Source of the DNA: Eukaryota sp. TZLM1-RC
Lineage: Eukaryota; Metamonada: BaSk clade
Length of the DNA stretch: 64,000 bases
NCBI GenBank assembly: GCA_040285825.1
Contig: JAUPSS010000001.1
Location: forward strand, 3,038,001-3,102,000
Direction: 5' to 3'
This document shows positions 30,689-41,279 of the stretch, piece after piece. Below the pieces are notes generated by a model. It made no database searches and was not told where the DNA came from. It saw only the letters and a program-made list of their open reading frames with translations. How positions within the stretch are numbered: position 1 is the first letter of the stretch; each line of letters opens with the position of its first letter. Both the position numbers and the translations under genes were made by a program.

Positions 30689-32809
30689 ATGGGTTTATGT
30701 GGTCTTCGTTTTACTTGTCGTATATGTTATCGAAAAGGTCTCAAACGCTACTCTGTGATTCGCCTTCAGTGCTCACACAAATTCTGCAAATCTTGCCTCT
30801 GCAACTACGTCAATGATCGCCTCAACAAACCTCTATCTCTTCGTTGTCCTGACTCTTCTTGTGGTGCGCGCATCGGAAACATTGACATGCGTTCATTCCT
30901 GGGAAGACGAGAATATCGCCGCATCGAGGATCTTATCAACAGAAAGCTCCTTGAACACTCTCCTCTCTTCATTATGTGTTCTAATCGTGGCTGTGATGGG
31001 TATGCCGTACTCCCACTTGTAACCACTGATGAACATGACAAATGGAGATGTCCCCATTGTGATCGGATTACTTGCACAAATTGTCGGATTCCAGATCATG
31101 TAGGCAAGAATTGTCAAGAATACCAGCAATTCGAACTCCTCAACACACCCCTGTCCTCATTTCCCTTTCCTGAACAAAAAAGAATTCGGCTTCTTCGACG
31201 TCATACCAAGACCTGTCCCAATGGTCATCGTACTCGTAAAGTACCAGTGACACTGCTGGAAGGGGTGGATGGGGGCCAAATAGGAAGTAATCATGTGGAG
31301 TGTGCAGTGTGCAAGGTTGAATTTTGTTGGGTTTGCAGGAAGGAGTACCAACGTGGTCATTTCAACTTTCGATTGTCCTATTGCCCAATTGCTGAGTTAA
31401 TGATGACGTTGACAGTCAACAATGACGTGATACTTTCCTCTACGCATTTACCCCAACAAATTAGCGAGTATGTAGTAGGTGACCATGATGTGAAGAAGAT
31501 TAGGGTTTATAATATTGAAACTAACCTAGTTACCCACCAAGGAGACCTTACATCACCTTCACTACTACGTCCAGCTGCTAATCGCATTATCATCCACATC
31601 CGTAATGGTTCGGTGGTTCAAGTGGTTTGTCCTAGGGGATCAGCACCATACAAGCTGATTGATCATCTGGGAATGACAATCATCTCATCTCCTGCTCCTT
31701 CCACTGTTAATCCATGGGCTACTCCCTTCACCCCTGCAACGCCTGCATGGTCAACGCCAGGGTTTAATCGGCATCGTATCAACATTGATCAGGCCATCAC
31801 CCCAGATCCTCTGCTTGAGGAGAGTCCTTGTGAAGGAGAGGTGGGTGAACATGGAAAAGGGAGTAAGAATCGAGGTGATGCAATTGTAGGATCTTTACCT
31901 GTCTCACACCATGAAATTGTTCCTCCCCAAAGAGCAAAGGATTCACGACTTCTTAAACCCTTTTCCACGCCTTCTCTCACCTCTGCCAAGCCTTCGTCCA
32001 ATTCGTTCTCGCACCCTCCAACCGCACCCATCTCCACTCGTAAAGGTCCCCATTCACCTACACCTCGACGACGCCCACCTCCACCCACCAACCCTCAAGA
32101 AAACCCCGTTGGTCTTGCTCCTTCTCACATTGCCAAAGCCATCACGTCAGCAGAAGAAAAGGCGCGTCTGAATGGCCAAACGTGTCCGACGCCAAGGTCG
32201 TATCATAAGCAGATCAGCGACTCTACCCTGCCAAGTGAGCTAGATTTGCAACGTTTTAGGGCTCTTTCGAATCACCTTTCTTCCTGTCTGTGCAAGAAAT
32301 GTCTGTTGTTCAGGTCCTTGACTTTTACTCACCCCTCTGCTTACTTTGATTCCCGATCTGATGTCGTTCCAAGTTTTAACAGGACCACTAATATCACATC
32401 ACCTATCTTTGCGATGGACTCACGATCTCGTCATTCTTCCGATATGGAGACAACGTCCTCCACCAGGCCTTCTATGTCTAGCTCCTCACGACGGACTGCA
32501 GTGACGCCTCCAAAAGGACATCCTGCTACGTGCTTGTGTAGGGCCTGTCTTGATGCAAAGGCGAGCACGAGGGGGAAGCAAGAGAGTTGTAATGAAAGCT
32601 CTTTGGAACCGCCACTAAAGGGTTCTGAAGTTCGCAAATTTTTAGAGAATTTTGGGAAACTGCCACGTAAGCAGTCGTCAGCAAATGTTTGCACCGGGAT
32701 TGGTTTGGGTTCTTTGGATGATGGCAATAATGCAACTAGCCCAGTGACGATGACATCCAAAAGTTCTGATACACTTAGTCTCTCACCTGATGTTGCAGGG
32801 AAAAAGTGA
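30689..32809 (+). CDS. RBR-type RING protein lacking the catalytic cysteine (706 aa)
   Basis: RING1 has C10, C13, C28, H30, C33, C36, C53 and C58. The IBR has C97, C102, C121, C124, C129, C132, H137 and C142, in perfect family spacing. RING2 covers about residues 176-224 and reads GSNHVECAVCKVEFCWVC, where active RBR ligases have GCNH; the position of the thioester-forming Cys is Ser200. The first RING2 pair is also altered (CPNGH instead of CPxC). The C-terminal half is long, Ser/Pro-rich and probably disordered, but carries two copies of an H-x3-CLC-x2-C motif (HLSSCLCKKC and HPATCLCRAC) that could bind metal. It may be a pseudoligase or regulatory scaffold. Start is the ATG just before RING1; no introns seen. 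Confidence 0.85.
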   Translation: MGLCGLRFTCRICYRKGLKRYSVIRLQCSHKFCKSCLCNYVNDRLNKPLSLRCPDSSCGARIGNIDMRSFLGRREYRRIEDLINRKLLEHSPLFIMCSNRGCDGYAVLPLVTTDEHDKWRCPHCDRITCTNCRIPDHVGKNCQEYQQFELLNTPLSSFPFPEQKRIRLLRRHTKTCPNGHRTRKVPVTLLEGVDGGQIGSNHVECAVCKVEFCWVCRKEYQRGHFNFRLSYCPIAELMMTLTVNNDVILSSTHLPQQISEYVVGDHDVKKIRVYNIETNLVTHQGDLTSPSLLRPAANRIIIHIRNGSVVQVVCPRGSAPYKLIDHLGMTIISSPAPSTVNPWATPFTPATPAWSTPGFNRHRINIDQAITPDPLLEESPCEGEVGEHGKGSKNRGDAIVGSLPVSHHEIVPPQRAKDSRLLKPFSTPSLTSAKPSSNSFSHPPTAPISTRKGPHSPTPRRRPPPPTNPQENPVGLAPSHIAKAITSAEEKARLNGQTCPTPRSYHKQISDSTLPSELDLQRFRALSNHLSSCLCKKCLLFRSLTFTHPSAYFDSRSDVVPSFNRTTNITSPIFAMDSRSRHSSDMETTSSTRPSMSSSSRRTAVTPPKGHPATCLCRACLDAKASTRGKQESCNESSLEPPLKGSEVRKFLENFGKLPRKQSSANVCTGIGLGSLDDGNNATSPVTMTSKSSDTLSLSPDVAGKK

Positions 32810-33957
32810 GCTTGTGAAGGTGTTTTTTTGTATATTTTTGTGTTATAAATTAAATGATTAGAAATATTATGCCTTTTTTAAAACGCCTTTGAGTTGAAAT
32901 CTTTCTATTAAAGGTGTGATTATTTGGAAAATATGGGTTAATTCCGATCTAAATCAGTTTGCATTATAACATTTTCTTTTAATTATTTCCAGCACTCAAT
33001 AATTATTATAGTGAATAATATCAACAATTGGGGCGGGTTCTTTATCAACTATGATCCAAAATGTTGTAGCAAAAAGGCTTTTAAACAACCACTCTGATTT
33101 GAAACAGAAAATACACTTGAAATTGTTCTGAACATCTTTTTAGAACCATCAAACATTTTTTGTTCAAATTTAATGAAACACAACTGTTTTTTCTGATTTC
33201 ATGACAATTTCTTAATTGTATAGCCGATTATCCACTAAAAATCGAACATCTTGCTGATAAAATACAATAAAATACGATAGTAGGACCCAACAACATATGA
33301 ATAAAAAAAATCAGTGTATGAAGTCTCTTTTCTTTTCTCCAAACTTATCTGTTGTATCCCAATTGTGCCTTCATCTGCTCTGTTGGCATCACAAATAGCC
33401 TCAATTTTGGAAATATTTCTTCATTTAACACTAAGAATGTGTATTAACAGCATTTATTTTAAGGTTATTCATAACACAATTTGTTAAATTCTGCTGAGTT
33501 TGTTTTATTCACAGTGGCGCTTCCTCGTCACTTAATGATCTTCTAGTCGAAATTTTCGTGAAAAGTCTCTATTTATCATTACAGTGAATTCAGATAAATT
33601 ATACACTAATACCTACAAAATATTAGTTTTTAAAAGTATAGGACAAAACTAACAGCAGAACTGACAGTATGCCAGATTTGTTATCTGAATTTCCCACACC
33701 TTTTCCAAAACAACAAACAATGTCTTGGAGCATTAATTCAGAACAATTGTTTAGCAATTGAACTCGAAAGAACTTCAAAGAACCTACCAAATGAACATGT
33801 TTAAGAAAGTTATCAGAAATGTATGGTTTCAAACTGTTTTAATTGATGAGTTTCAAATCAATTGTCGTTTTCATTGTAAGAAAGCAAAAGACAGTTGAAA
33901 CATTGAAATGTTGCAACAAAGAAGAATATGAAAGACATTTGAGATGATTATTAATTA
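32810..33957. other. Intergenic, about 1.1 kb
   Basis: AT-rich, without a recognised gene, RNA or full transposon. Confidence 0.45.
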
Positions 33958-34052
33958 TACCGTGTTTGTAAAAACTTTGGGCCCGAAAACATTGGCAATT
34001 TAAAACTTTAGGACAAAGAGGTAAAACTCCCAAAGTTTTTACAAACACGGTA
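33958..34052. mobile_element. Palindromic Tc1/mariner-type MITE (91 bp plus TA duplications)
   Basis: Two perfectly complementary 24-nt arms, 33958-33981 and 34029-34052. The arms begin TACCGTGTTTG and continue to a CTTTGGG core, the general look of mariner TIRs. The outermost TA on each side fits the TA target duplication. The centre of about 47 bp has no coding capacity. It lies about 230 bp upstream of VTI1. Confidence 0.8.
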
Positions 34053-34283
34053 TGCTTACCATATGTAAATGGTGTGAAAATCTGTGTAAAAGAGATCGAA
34101 CTGTTGTGTGAAATATTTTGACCGTGATGGAAGTGTATGTGAATGGTAGGGATATTGCTAGGGCATTGATGAAGCCTTTGTGAGTGACGAAGAAAAACTT
34201 CCATTTTCAAAGAAACTCAGTTTCGTACCTCTATATCAGTGTGAAGGCCACTTATACCGTTGTTATAGATAATATCCTTAAGA

Positions 34284-34931
34284 ATGGCATCTAATGATCA
34301 ATTTGAGCTCTATGAGAGCGAGTACAATGCTCTATCATCATCTCTGAGTAAGTCTATTCTGCGAATTGAGTCCGAGAGTCCACAAAATAGAGCATCTTTA
34401 CAAGCAGATATTCAACGTGAGTTGGATGAAGCCACACAAATCACACAGCAAATGCAAGTTGCTGCCAATGGTCTTTCTCCTCGCTTCCAACAAACAGCCC
34501 TCAACAGACTTCGTAACTACCGCTCCGAGCTTAACCGCATGAAACAGGATTTCTCACGTGCGATGGAATCCGCTGATAGAGCCCAGTTGATGTCTGGTGC
34601 TCGCAAGGGTGGGTCTGACGCACATAGAGGCCGCCTTCTCGAAGCCCAAGCCTCCCTGGACAGTACAGATTCCCAGCTTCGCAAGGCTAACCAAGTAGCT
34701 GCTGAATCTATGCACATTGGAACAGAAGTATTGTCCGATCTTCGTGGTCAGCGTGAGACCCTCAACAGATCACGTGGCCGGCTTGACACCACTAACCAGA
34801 ATGTTTCTAGAGGCAGGATGTATATTCGTTCAATGAATCGAAGAATTGTTACTAACAAGATTATATTGTCTTTAGTTATAGCTTTGTTGTTGTTTATGGT
34901 TATTTTCTTGCTTTATCAACGTATGCAGTAG
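34284..34931 (+). CDS. VTI1: Vti1-type Qb-SNARE (215 aa)
   Basis: An N-terminal three-helix (Habc-like) domain covers about residues 1-105. The SNARE motif (about 125-188) aligns with Vti1 through IGTEVLSDLRGQRETLNRSR, with Gln at the apparent zero-layer position, followed by NRRIV and a C-terminal transmembrane anchor (about 192-211). Vti1 acts in Golgi-to-endosome and vacuolar fusion and in endosomal SNARE complexes. Size matches the family (about 217 aa). It starts at an ATG 230 bp downstream of a MITE and is single-exon. Confidence 0.92.
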   Translation: MASNDQFELYESEYNALSSSLSKSILRIESESPQNRASLQADIQRELDEATQITQQMQVAANGLSPRFQQTALNRLRNYRSELNRMKQDFSRAMESADRAQLMSGARKGGSDAHRGRLLEAQASLDSTDSQLRKANQVAAESMHIGTEVLSDLRGQRETLNRSRGRLDTTNQNVSRGRMYIRSMNRRIVTNKIILSLVIALLLFMVIFLLYQRMQ

Positions 34932-36169
34932 TGTAAATTTATGTTTTAATGTTTTTAATAAATAATTAAATAATAATATTAATTTAATAATAACACAATT
35001 GAGATTTTTTTCACCTTTAAGAGGAAATTAAAAAGAGCGGATTAGGCCATTCTCTGCTACATTTTAAAGGTCTGATTAAAACCATTTTTTTCTTTGTGGT
35101 TCAATTGCAAAAACGATTTGATCAGAAGTGGAAAATGGTCCAAGATCAGTAAGATATTAAGCAGAAAAAGACTCGTTGAAAGACATGTCTTAGTTGCACA
35201 AAGATAGTGAAAATGTTGAAAGTTGGTAAAAAGGACTGTATGAATTACCAATCCCAGTGTTTATCCTGCAGTTGGTGATCTGATTCAACTATTTAGCAAA
35301 CTAAATTTACATTAGTTATACATTTCAACTCTCTTCAACAAGTGAAAATCCACGTTATGACTAATTTTAAAATGACTTGGCATATCAATCACAGTACATA
35401 AGAATTTCAGAAACCAGGTAAATGGTTCTGCGATACTCATTCTTTTGATTATCTATTGAGACCTCTTCTGTCCAACCATATACTAGACGAAGCACCAATA
35501 TCGTATATTTCCAATGCAAACCATAGCAAAACAAAATACCAAAACCGTGAATTCCATCTACATGGTAATTGAACAAAACATAATACAAAACTCTGCTTAC
35601 TTTTTTTGGTACTTTTCATCTACTTCGATGATAAAACCATTCAATCCAACTGTGTAATGCTCTATGTTGAGCTTCTACTAAAATTTTTTACGAGGCGATG
35701 TTGTAATGTCAGTGGCCTAGTACATGAGAGATACGTCTGAATTGATCAAGAAAAGACCGTGCTACGTCACAGACGTGTACTTGAACACTATGTATTTATT
35801 TGATTTTCAATTTTAGAATAAACAACTTTCCACCTTCCTGATCTGTATATGTATGGAAGCAGCAGTTATGGGTTAATCAAAATCAACAGATTATACGTTT
35901 ATTTCAAGGTTCTATAATACAAATATCTACAACAGAATTAGTAAGTGAAAAAAGATGACAGAATGTGAAAAAAAAGTTTTTTCAAAAACAGTGAGTAAAA
36001 TTAAACCACAATAAAAACAATGGTATTCTGAAAAATACCGAAATAACGCCAAAAACAGGGTGTTTGGTATTTATGGAGAACCACAAAATAGCATTCCTTG
36101 CCATACCAAGTGGCTTTTGGTATACAAACTGTAGTGCTAAAGATTGAATGTTTGTCCATAAATCCCAAT
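34932..36169. other. Intergenic between convergent genes, about 1.2 kb
   Basis: AT-rich; only scattered short frames that look random. No RNA or transposon recognised. Confidence 0.45.
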
Positions 36170-39100
36170 CTACATGATACTGCAAGAAGAGCTGTTGGCA
36201 GAATTGTTGTTTGAATTTTCTGAAGAACTCTTGCTTTGAGGAACACGAGGAGATATCGAAAGAGTTGATTTCTCTGGTTTTTCTTCCTTCTTGGTTCTAT
36301 TGTGGGAAATATTTGAATTACGGCTAGCTACTGCGTTAGATGAGTCTTTTGAGTGTACAGCATCACTTTTCTGTTTTGATCGTGGTTGTGAAGAGGCATT
36401 TGTATTGTTGTGTCCTCTATGACTGTGCAGTTCTGATGGTGATTCTTCGTTAGTATTGCTTCTGACGACGTCTGTTGCTTTTTCCCTTCTAATTGAATCA
36501 CTAGAAACCGAATAGTGATTGGTAGAACGGCGTGTATCAGGCCGATCAATGGATGATAGTGAATGCCTACTCACTGATGAAGCCGAATAGCTTGATGGCG
36601 AATCTCTGAAAACTTTGTATTCAGAATATGCAGAGGACCCGTGCAGTGGACTGCTGGTGACAGAAGAACGATGACGGACAGATCTGTAGGGATAAGACGA
36701 GGATTGTGATTTAGAAGAAAGATGAGCAGTGGAAGGCTCTGCACGACGAGTGGTAGTAGTTCTAGAACTCCATCTTTGACTAGATCTTGCAAGACAATCG
36801 GCCGCTAGGTCAAGATCACCTCTAAACCATCGTAACTTTTCTTCAGCATCCTTCTCATCAAAACCCATCTCTACTAATTTCTGAACTTTGTGATCACTGT
36901 GGACTGGATGACTTGTTGGAGTGGATTCCACTAAGGGTGATTGTTGAGGAGATTCTGATTTGGATGAATGGTGGTTAGGTGGAGATAGCCTGGATCCCTG
37001 GGATTCATTGTTTTGGGATTTGACTACATCTCTAGTGCGGTGTAAAAGGCTTCTCGTACTGTCTTGACTCAAATGGCTAGTTTCAGCTGACAGGGATGGG
37101 TTTTTAGCTTCTTTAGAACGCAAAGTTTTTGAGGCACCACCAGGAGCCATGTATTGAATCGCCCGTTCAACATCATTGCCACATATGGCTAGCACTCGTT
37201 CAGCTCGCTTTACTTCAAATCCCAATTCAAAAAGCTTCATAACATTAGGGTTAGAATGGTGGACTGATCTATCATGGGCGGATGGTGATGGAGATTGTTC
37301 TGGAACTCTGTCTGAAGATGGGTCGTGCTGACTGGGTTTTCCTTGTTCAAGATTCCAACTTGAAGACTTTAGCGTAGAGTCCCCAGAACGTGAAGAACGT
37401 TGAGTTTTGAAACCCTTTAACTTTTCCATATGTACCAGATAGTCAACCGCTAGTTCTACAATATTATGACACTTTTGTAAAGCACCTTGGGAAAGTTTAG
37501 CATCAAACCCCATGTTGATCATGTTTTGTACCTTGGGGTTTTGGTGTTGCTGATGAGCAGAATCTAACCCAAGCTGGTTTTGATTTTCTTGATCTGAATC
37601 AATTGTGGATTGAGCAACAGCGTCATCGAATCTTTGGGCAGCTGTCTTGGTCTGTGTTGGAGCTTGGGTGAAATGACTGCGTTTTTGAGAGGCATCTTCA
37701 CTTTGCTGAATGACAGATTTCTTCTGAGTTTCCTTGACTTTTAGATTACTGATCGATTGGGAAGTGGGTTGAGATTGTTGAGCAGCTAATCGTCGTCTCC
37801 GTTCCTCTAGCTGTTGATCTACTGATGGATTAGTTCTTGGTTCAACAGTAGTCTTTGGTTTTGGTGGAGTTGATGTTTTGAATTCATTTTTGACAATGGT
37901 TGAAGTGAGTTGTGGTTGAAGACTTTCAGTTATATCCTGCTTTGAGGAGTCTGGTTTATGGATACCATTAGCTTCAGTTTTCTTAACCAGAGGTTTACCG
38001 TTTTGAGATTGCTGCTGAGGAGAAGTAGATTGTTCAACGAACGCTTTCCTAGAATGATGATGTGGAGATCTTGGTTGTTTCTCTTCAGACGATTGCTTAG
38101 ATTTTGCTCCATATTGGATCGGTTTCTGAGAAACCCTACCTGTTGACTTTTGTACAGGTGATGGGGTCTTGAATTCCGTCTTTCTTTCATTGGCTCGAGT
38201 GTCCTCAAAAGAAGAAACAACCACAGAACCACTGCTCTCAGTAGTGTCAAGTTCTTTTTTTAACAAACAACTAAGTTCTGCTTTCTGATCTTCAGTGGCT
38301 GCTTCGAAGAACTTTTGCACTATGATGGACCTAAAATTGTTCAAATAGTCAGACATTTCGGGGGTTTGCAACATTTTGATGACTTCAGGATTGAAGGCGA
38401 TTGGTGGTTGTTGGCATAACATCCAGTGTATGATAAAAAGGCCACCCTTTTGATCACATTGATTGGACAGTTCAGCGTTATTGACAAGTTGTGGCATCTC
38501 ATTTGGTTGAGAACGTAAACTTTCTTCTTCGTTTTTATGAAACTGCAACTGATTCTGTAATTGCTCAATTCTCTCTTCAAGGCCTCCAATGGCTTCTTCC
38601 TTTTCCAAAAGATTTTGTTTCAAATCATAATTTCCTTTTTCTAATTCAGTAATGTGTTGTTCTCTTTTATTTTCGGTTTCTGCACTTAATTTCCTTGACT
38701 CATCAAATTTTTGAGCTTGTTCATGATTGACAGACTCCAATTCTGTCTTCAAATTGGTTAGCTTCGCGTTTTCCTCCGTGAGTTGTTGAATGGTTTTCTC
38801 CATTTTCAAAGATGAATTTTGATACTTGTTGAGTTCTTCAGTCTTTTGGCTGATTTCCTGCTGAAATTGAGAACTTATGTCAACAATAGTGTTTTTCAGC
38901 TGCTCTACTTCTTGAGCACTACTTGAAACCGAATCTTCTGTTTCAGTTACAAGGTTTGAAAGTCTCTCCTTGTCCTCTTTCAGCGTGGTCACTTGTGCCG
39001 TCAGATTTGAAATTGTTTGCTTCAGCTGCACAACTTCATTTCTTGAATTATCAAGATCTGTTCTTAGTTCATTATTGTGTTGTTGCAATTCATCATAATT

Positions 39101-40162
39101 ACGCCCAAGTTGCTGCATCTCTAGTCTCAATTGTTCATTTTGATTTGATGAACAACAATTGATGACTTCCAGATCACTTTGCTCAACATAATGAGTTACT
39201 TCCTCCAAACAATTGAGGATTTCTTCTATCGTAGGTCTATCAAAAGGGTTCCTCACACACGATCTGTTCAACACCATCTGTAACTGCTGAGGAAATGCAT
39301 GGTCAAAAAGGAGCCCCTCTTCTCTGTATTTCGCACCATACAAAGCTTCATAAGTGCGTAATCCTTTGAAAGCAGTGCTATCAGTAAGCATCTCATACAA
39401 AATTAGAGCAAGTGAATAAACATCACCTTCCTTAACGACTTGGTTATCAAAAGCTTCTGGAGGAGCGTATTTGGGAGTGATCATCTGTTTTGACTGTGGA
39501 TTAATGTCAACCGTGCTTTTGATGATGCGAGAGGTACCAAAATCTGCTATTCTGACAGCACCTTGAACCATCAAAACGTTCTCGGGCTTTAAATCTCCAT
39601 GGACTACAGACTTTGAATGTAGAAAACGAACAGCATTACAGATATCCTTGGCATAGGTCAAGGTTTTCCTTGTCAGTCCAGAAGGTACAATTAACGAATG
39701 GTTGGCTCTTTCCATAACTATTCCAACCTTGCTATTGATAAAACAAATGCCAAAAACTCTTAGTATTCCAGGATTATTCATTTTAATAAGCAGGCCAAGC
39801 TCTTTGCGTAGTTGATCTTGTCCTTCTAGAGTGATTGTAGCGAGTTTAATAGCTACGTCAAGGCCAGACCACTTGGCAGCGTACACAACAGCACATCCAC
39901 CTCTGCCAATTTCATCACATGTTTCATCGAATTCCAAACTTTCTTCAGGGATGACAGGACAAACAGCTTCATGGTGAAGATTTGAGAGATGATCTACAAG
40001 CGAGTGGTTGATTCTGGGAGGGAACAGTGTTATGTTGGTACAGATCGGACAAAAATCAAGGACATTAGCGCATTTGGTGCAAGTTGTGTGACCTTCAAGA
40101 CAAATGAGCATTGGTAAGTAAGTAACCAAGTCATAAGTCTCATGACAATGGGAACAGTTCAT
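36170..40162 (-). CDS. RING - protein kinase - coiled coil - 3xUBA protein (1330 aa)
   Basis: Domains in order: C3HC4 RING (C3, C6, C21, H25, C28, C31, C38, C41); a TKL-like kinase (about 78-330) with glycine loop IGRGGCAVVY, Lys106 in VAIK, Glu121, HGDLKPEN (Asp190), DFG (Asp207) and APPEA, all catalytic residues present; a long coiled coil (about 330-560); a Ser/Gln-rich linker; then three UBA domains near residues 873-915, 970-1010 and 1087-1125, each with an MGF- or LGF-type loop; and a Ser-rich tail. It likely combines kinase and ubiquitin-ligase activity with ubiquitin binding. Plant KEG also joins RING and kinase, but followed by ankyrin and HERC2-like repeats, not UBAs. The first in-frame ATG (40162) was taken as start. 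Confidence 0.88.
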   Translation of the reverse strand: MNCSHCHETYDLVTYLPMLICLEGHTTCTKCANVLDFCPICTNITLFPPRINHSLVDHLSNLHHEAVCPVIPEESLEFDETCDEIGRGGCAVVYAAKWSGLDVAIKLATITLEGQDQLRKELGLLIKMNNPGILRVFGICFINSKVGIVMERANHSLIVPSGLTRKTLTYAKDICNAVRFLHSKSVVHGDLKPENVLMVQGAVRIADFGTSRIIKSTVDINPQSKQMITPKYAPPEAFDNQVVKEGDVYSLALILYEMLTDSTAFKGLRTYEALYGAKYREEGLLFDHAFPQQLQMVLNRSCVRNPFDRPTIEEILNCLEEVTHYVEQSDLEVINCCSSNQNEQLRLEMQQLGRNYDELQQHNNELRTDLDNSRNEVVQLKQTISNLTAQVTTLKEDKERLSNLVTETEDSVSSSAQEVEQLKNTIVDISSQFQQEISQKTEELNKYQNSSLKMEKTIQQLTEENAKLTNLKTELESVNHEQAQKFDESRKLSAETENKREQHITELEKGNYDLKQNLLEKEEAIGGLEERIEQLQNQLQFHKNEEESLRSQPNEMPQLVNNAELSNQCDQKGGLFIIHWMLCQQPPIAFNPEVIKMLQTPEMSDYLNNFRSIIVQKFFEAATEDQKAELSCLLKKELDTTESSGSVVVSSFEDTRANERKTEFKTPSPVQKSTGRVSQKPIQYGAKSKQSSEEKQPRSPHHHSRKAFVEQSTSPQQQSQNGKPLVKKTEANGIHKPDSSKQDITESLQPQLTSTIVKNEFKTSTPPKPKTTVEPRTNPSVDQQLEERRRRLAAQQSQPTSQSISNLKVKETQKKSVIQQSEDASQKRSHFTQAPTQTKTAAQRFDDAVAQSTIDSDQENQNQLGLDSAHQQHQNPKVQNMINMGFDAKLSQGALQKCHNIVELAVDYLVHMEKLKGFKTQRSSRSGDSTLKSSSWNLEQGKPSQHDPSSDRVPEQSPSPSAHDRSVHHSNPNVMKLFELGFEVKRAERVLAICGNDVERAIQYMAPGGASKTLRSKEAKNPSLSAETSHLSQDSTRSLLHRTRDVVKSQNNESQGSRLSPPNHHSSKSESPQQSPLVESTPTSHPVHSDHKVQKLVEMGFDEKDAEEKLRWFRGDLDLAADCLARSSQRWSSRTTTTRRAEPSTAHLSSKSQSSSYPYRSVRHRSSVTSSPLHGSSAYSEYKVFRDSPSSYSASSVSRHSLSSIDRPDTRRSTNHYSVSSDSIRREKATDVVRSNTNEESPSELHSHRGHNNTNASSQPRSKQKSDAVHSKDSSNAVASRNSNISHNRTKKEEKPEKSTLSISPRVPQSKSSSENSNNNSANSSSCSIM

Positions 40163-40480
40163 GCACAAACAGGAACCAATTGGATGTAGAAGTCGATTCT
40201 AGAATGTTTTAGAAATTTCTTGTGCTCCAAGGCCACAGTCCCACACCTTGTTTTCTCTCTGTGGGTGCCGATCTATTTTTGACTTTGGTTTGTTTAAAAC
40301 TGTTGATTACCATGGTCTCATTGATAATGTCATCTGTAATGCTCACATGACAAGTCTGCCACAGTTTTGAAAGTGTTCAATCCACAAACTCCATTTACGC
40401 TTGCAATTGAATAAATGATGGCAGTTCTCTTTGTCTTCAAATGGTTTATCGCTGAATAACCAAAGTTTTTTTTGAAATAT
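40163..40480. other. 5' flank of the RING-kinase gene
   Basis: About 320 bp separating the kinase start from an AAAT-tailed LINE end. It should contain the promoter. No motif identified. Confidence 0.4.
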
Positions 40481-41279
40481 ATTTATTTATTAAAAAAGTT
40501 ATAAATCAACATCTAAATAATTCATCTCTCCCAAAACTCAACAATTCTAGATGCAACTTTCTCACAGCGAGTTCCAAGAGAAAGCAAAGCATCAGAAACC
40601 ATTTTCTACATCCCCTTCAAATAGAAAACACAATTCAATTTTGCCAAAACAATCTGTTGAAATTTCTGTTAGTTTTTCCCTTTACATTCATTTCAAAATC
40701 ATCCAAAAAACGTAAAGCAGTTGGTGCAAGTGAACCAAAAAGGGAAAATACAAATGGATACAAATTGTATTTTGCATGCCGTTGACTGGACAATGTGGAC
40801 AAAGGTTCATTGTATTTTTTGATTTTGAAATTTTCAGCATTTGAAAGAGCAGTATGAATTTCAGAATTAACAAGCCTTTTATTTCAGGCATTACAAGGAT
40901 CAATAGACATTACATCCATTAAGATACAGGTTCCATTTTAATCCAGGTAATATGAAATCACCTCTATTGTTCTTATGAAAATCATCTCCAGTATCAAACA
41001 GATTTCATAACAGAGGTTTCAAAAAAAGATTCAATTCTATGAGATTTACACATACAATATAACTGGTCTCTTACAGCATCATGAACTTTGCTTCTAAAAG
41101 AAATAAAATGTTTACAATTTAACAAACGAGTAATTGTAATTTTTCGAGAACAATTACAAATTAAATTATGAGGTAAATTATCAGGCCAGATAAAGGAACG
41201 AAATCTTATATTCAAAGTCCAAGCAGAATCAGTTAAGAGAGTGCCATAAACTTGAAGAATTGAGTAACTATAATTTTTA
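40481..41279 (-). mobile_element. RLE-LINE 3' portion, frameshifted
   Basis: Minus-strand frames encode the zinc-knuckle region at 41215-40994 (FIWPDNLPHNLICNCS, LLNCKHFISFRSKVHDAVRD), then through frame breaks the RLE segment (SKNTMNLCPHC, TICIHLYFPFLVHLH at 40903-40688) and the C-terminal helix region, ending at EMNYLDVDL-like residues near 40505. An AT-rich 3' tail follows. It is closely related to the copy at 52560-53110. Confidence 0.85.

Noticed and set aside
33839-34210. 123-codon minus-strand frame
   Set aside because: It spans the palindromic MITE, so its coding appearance comes from repeat DNA.
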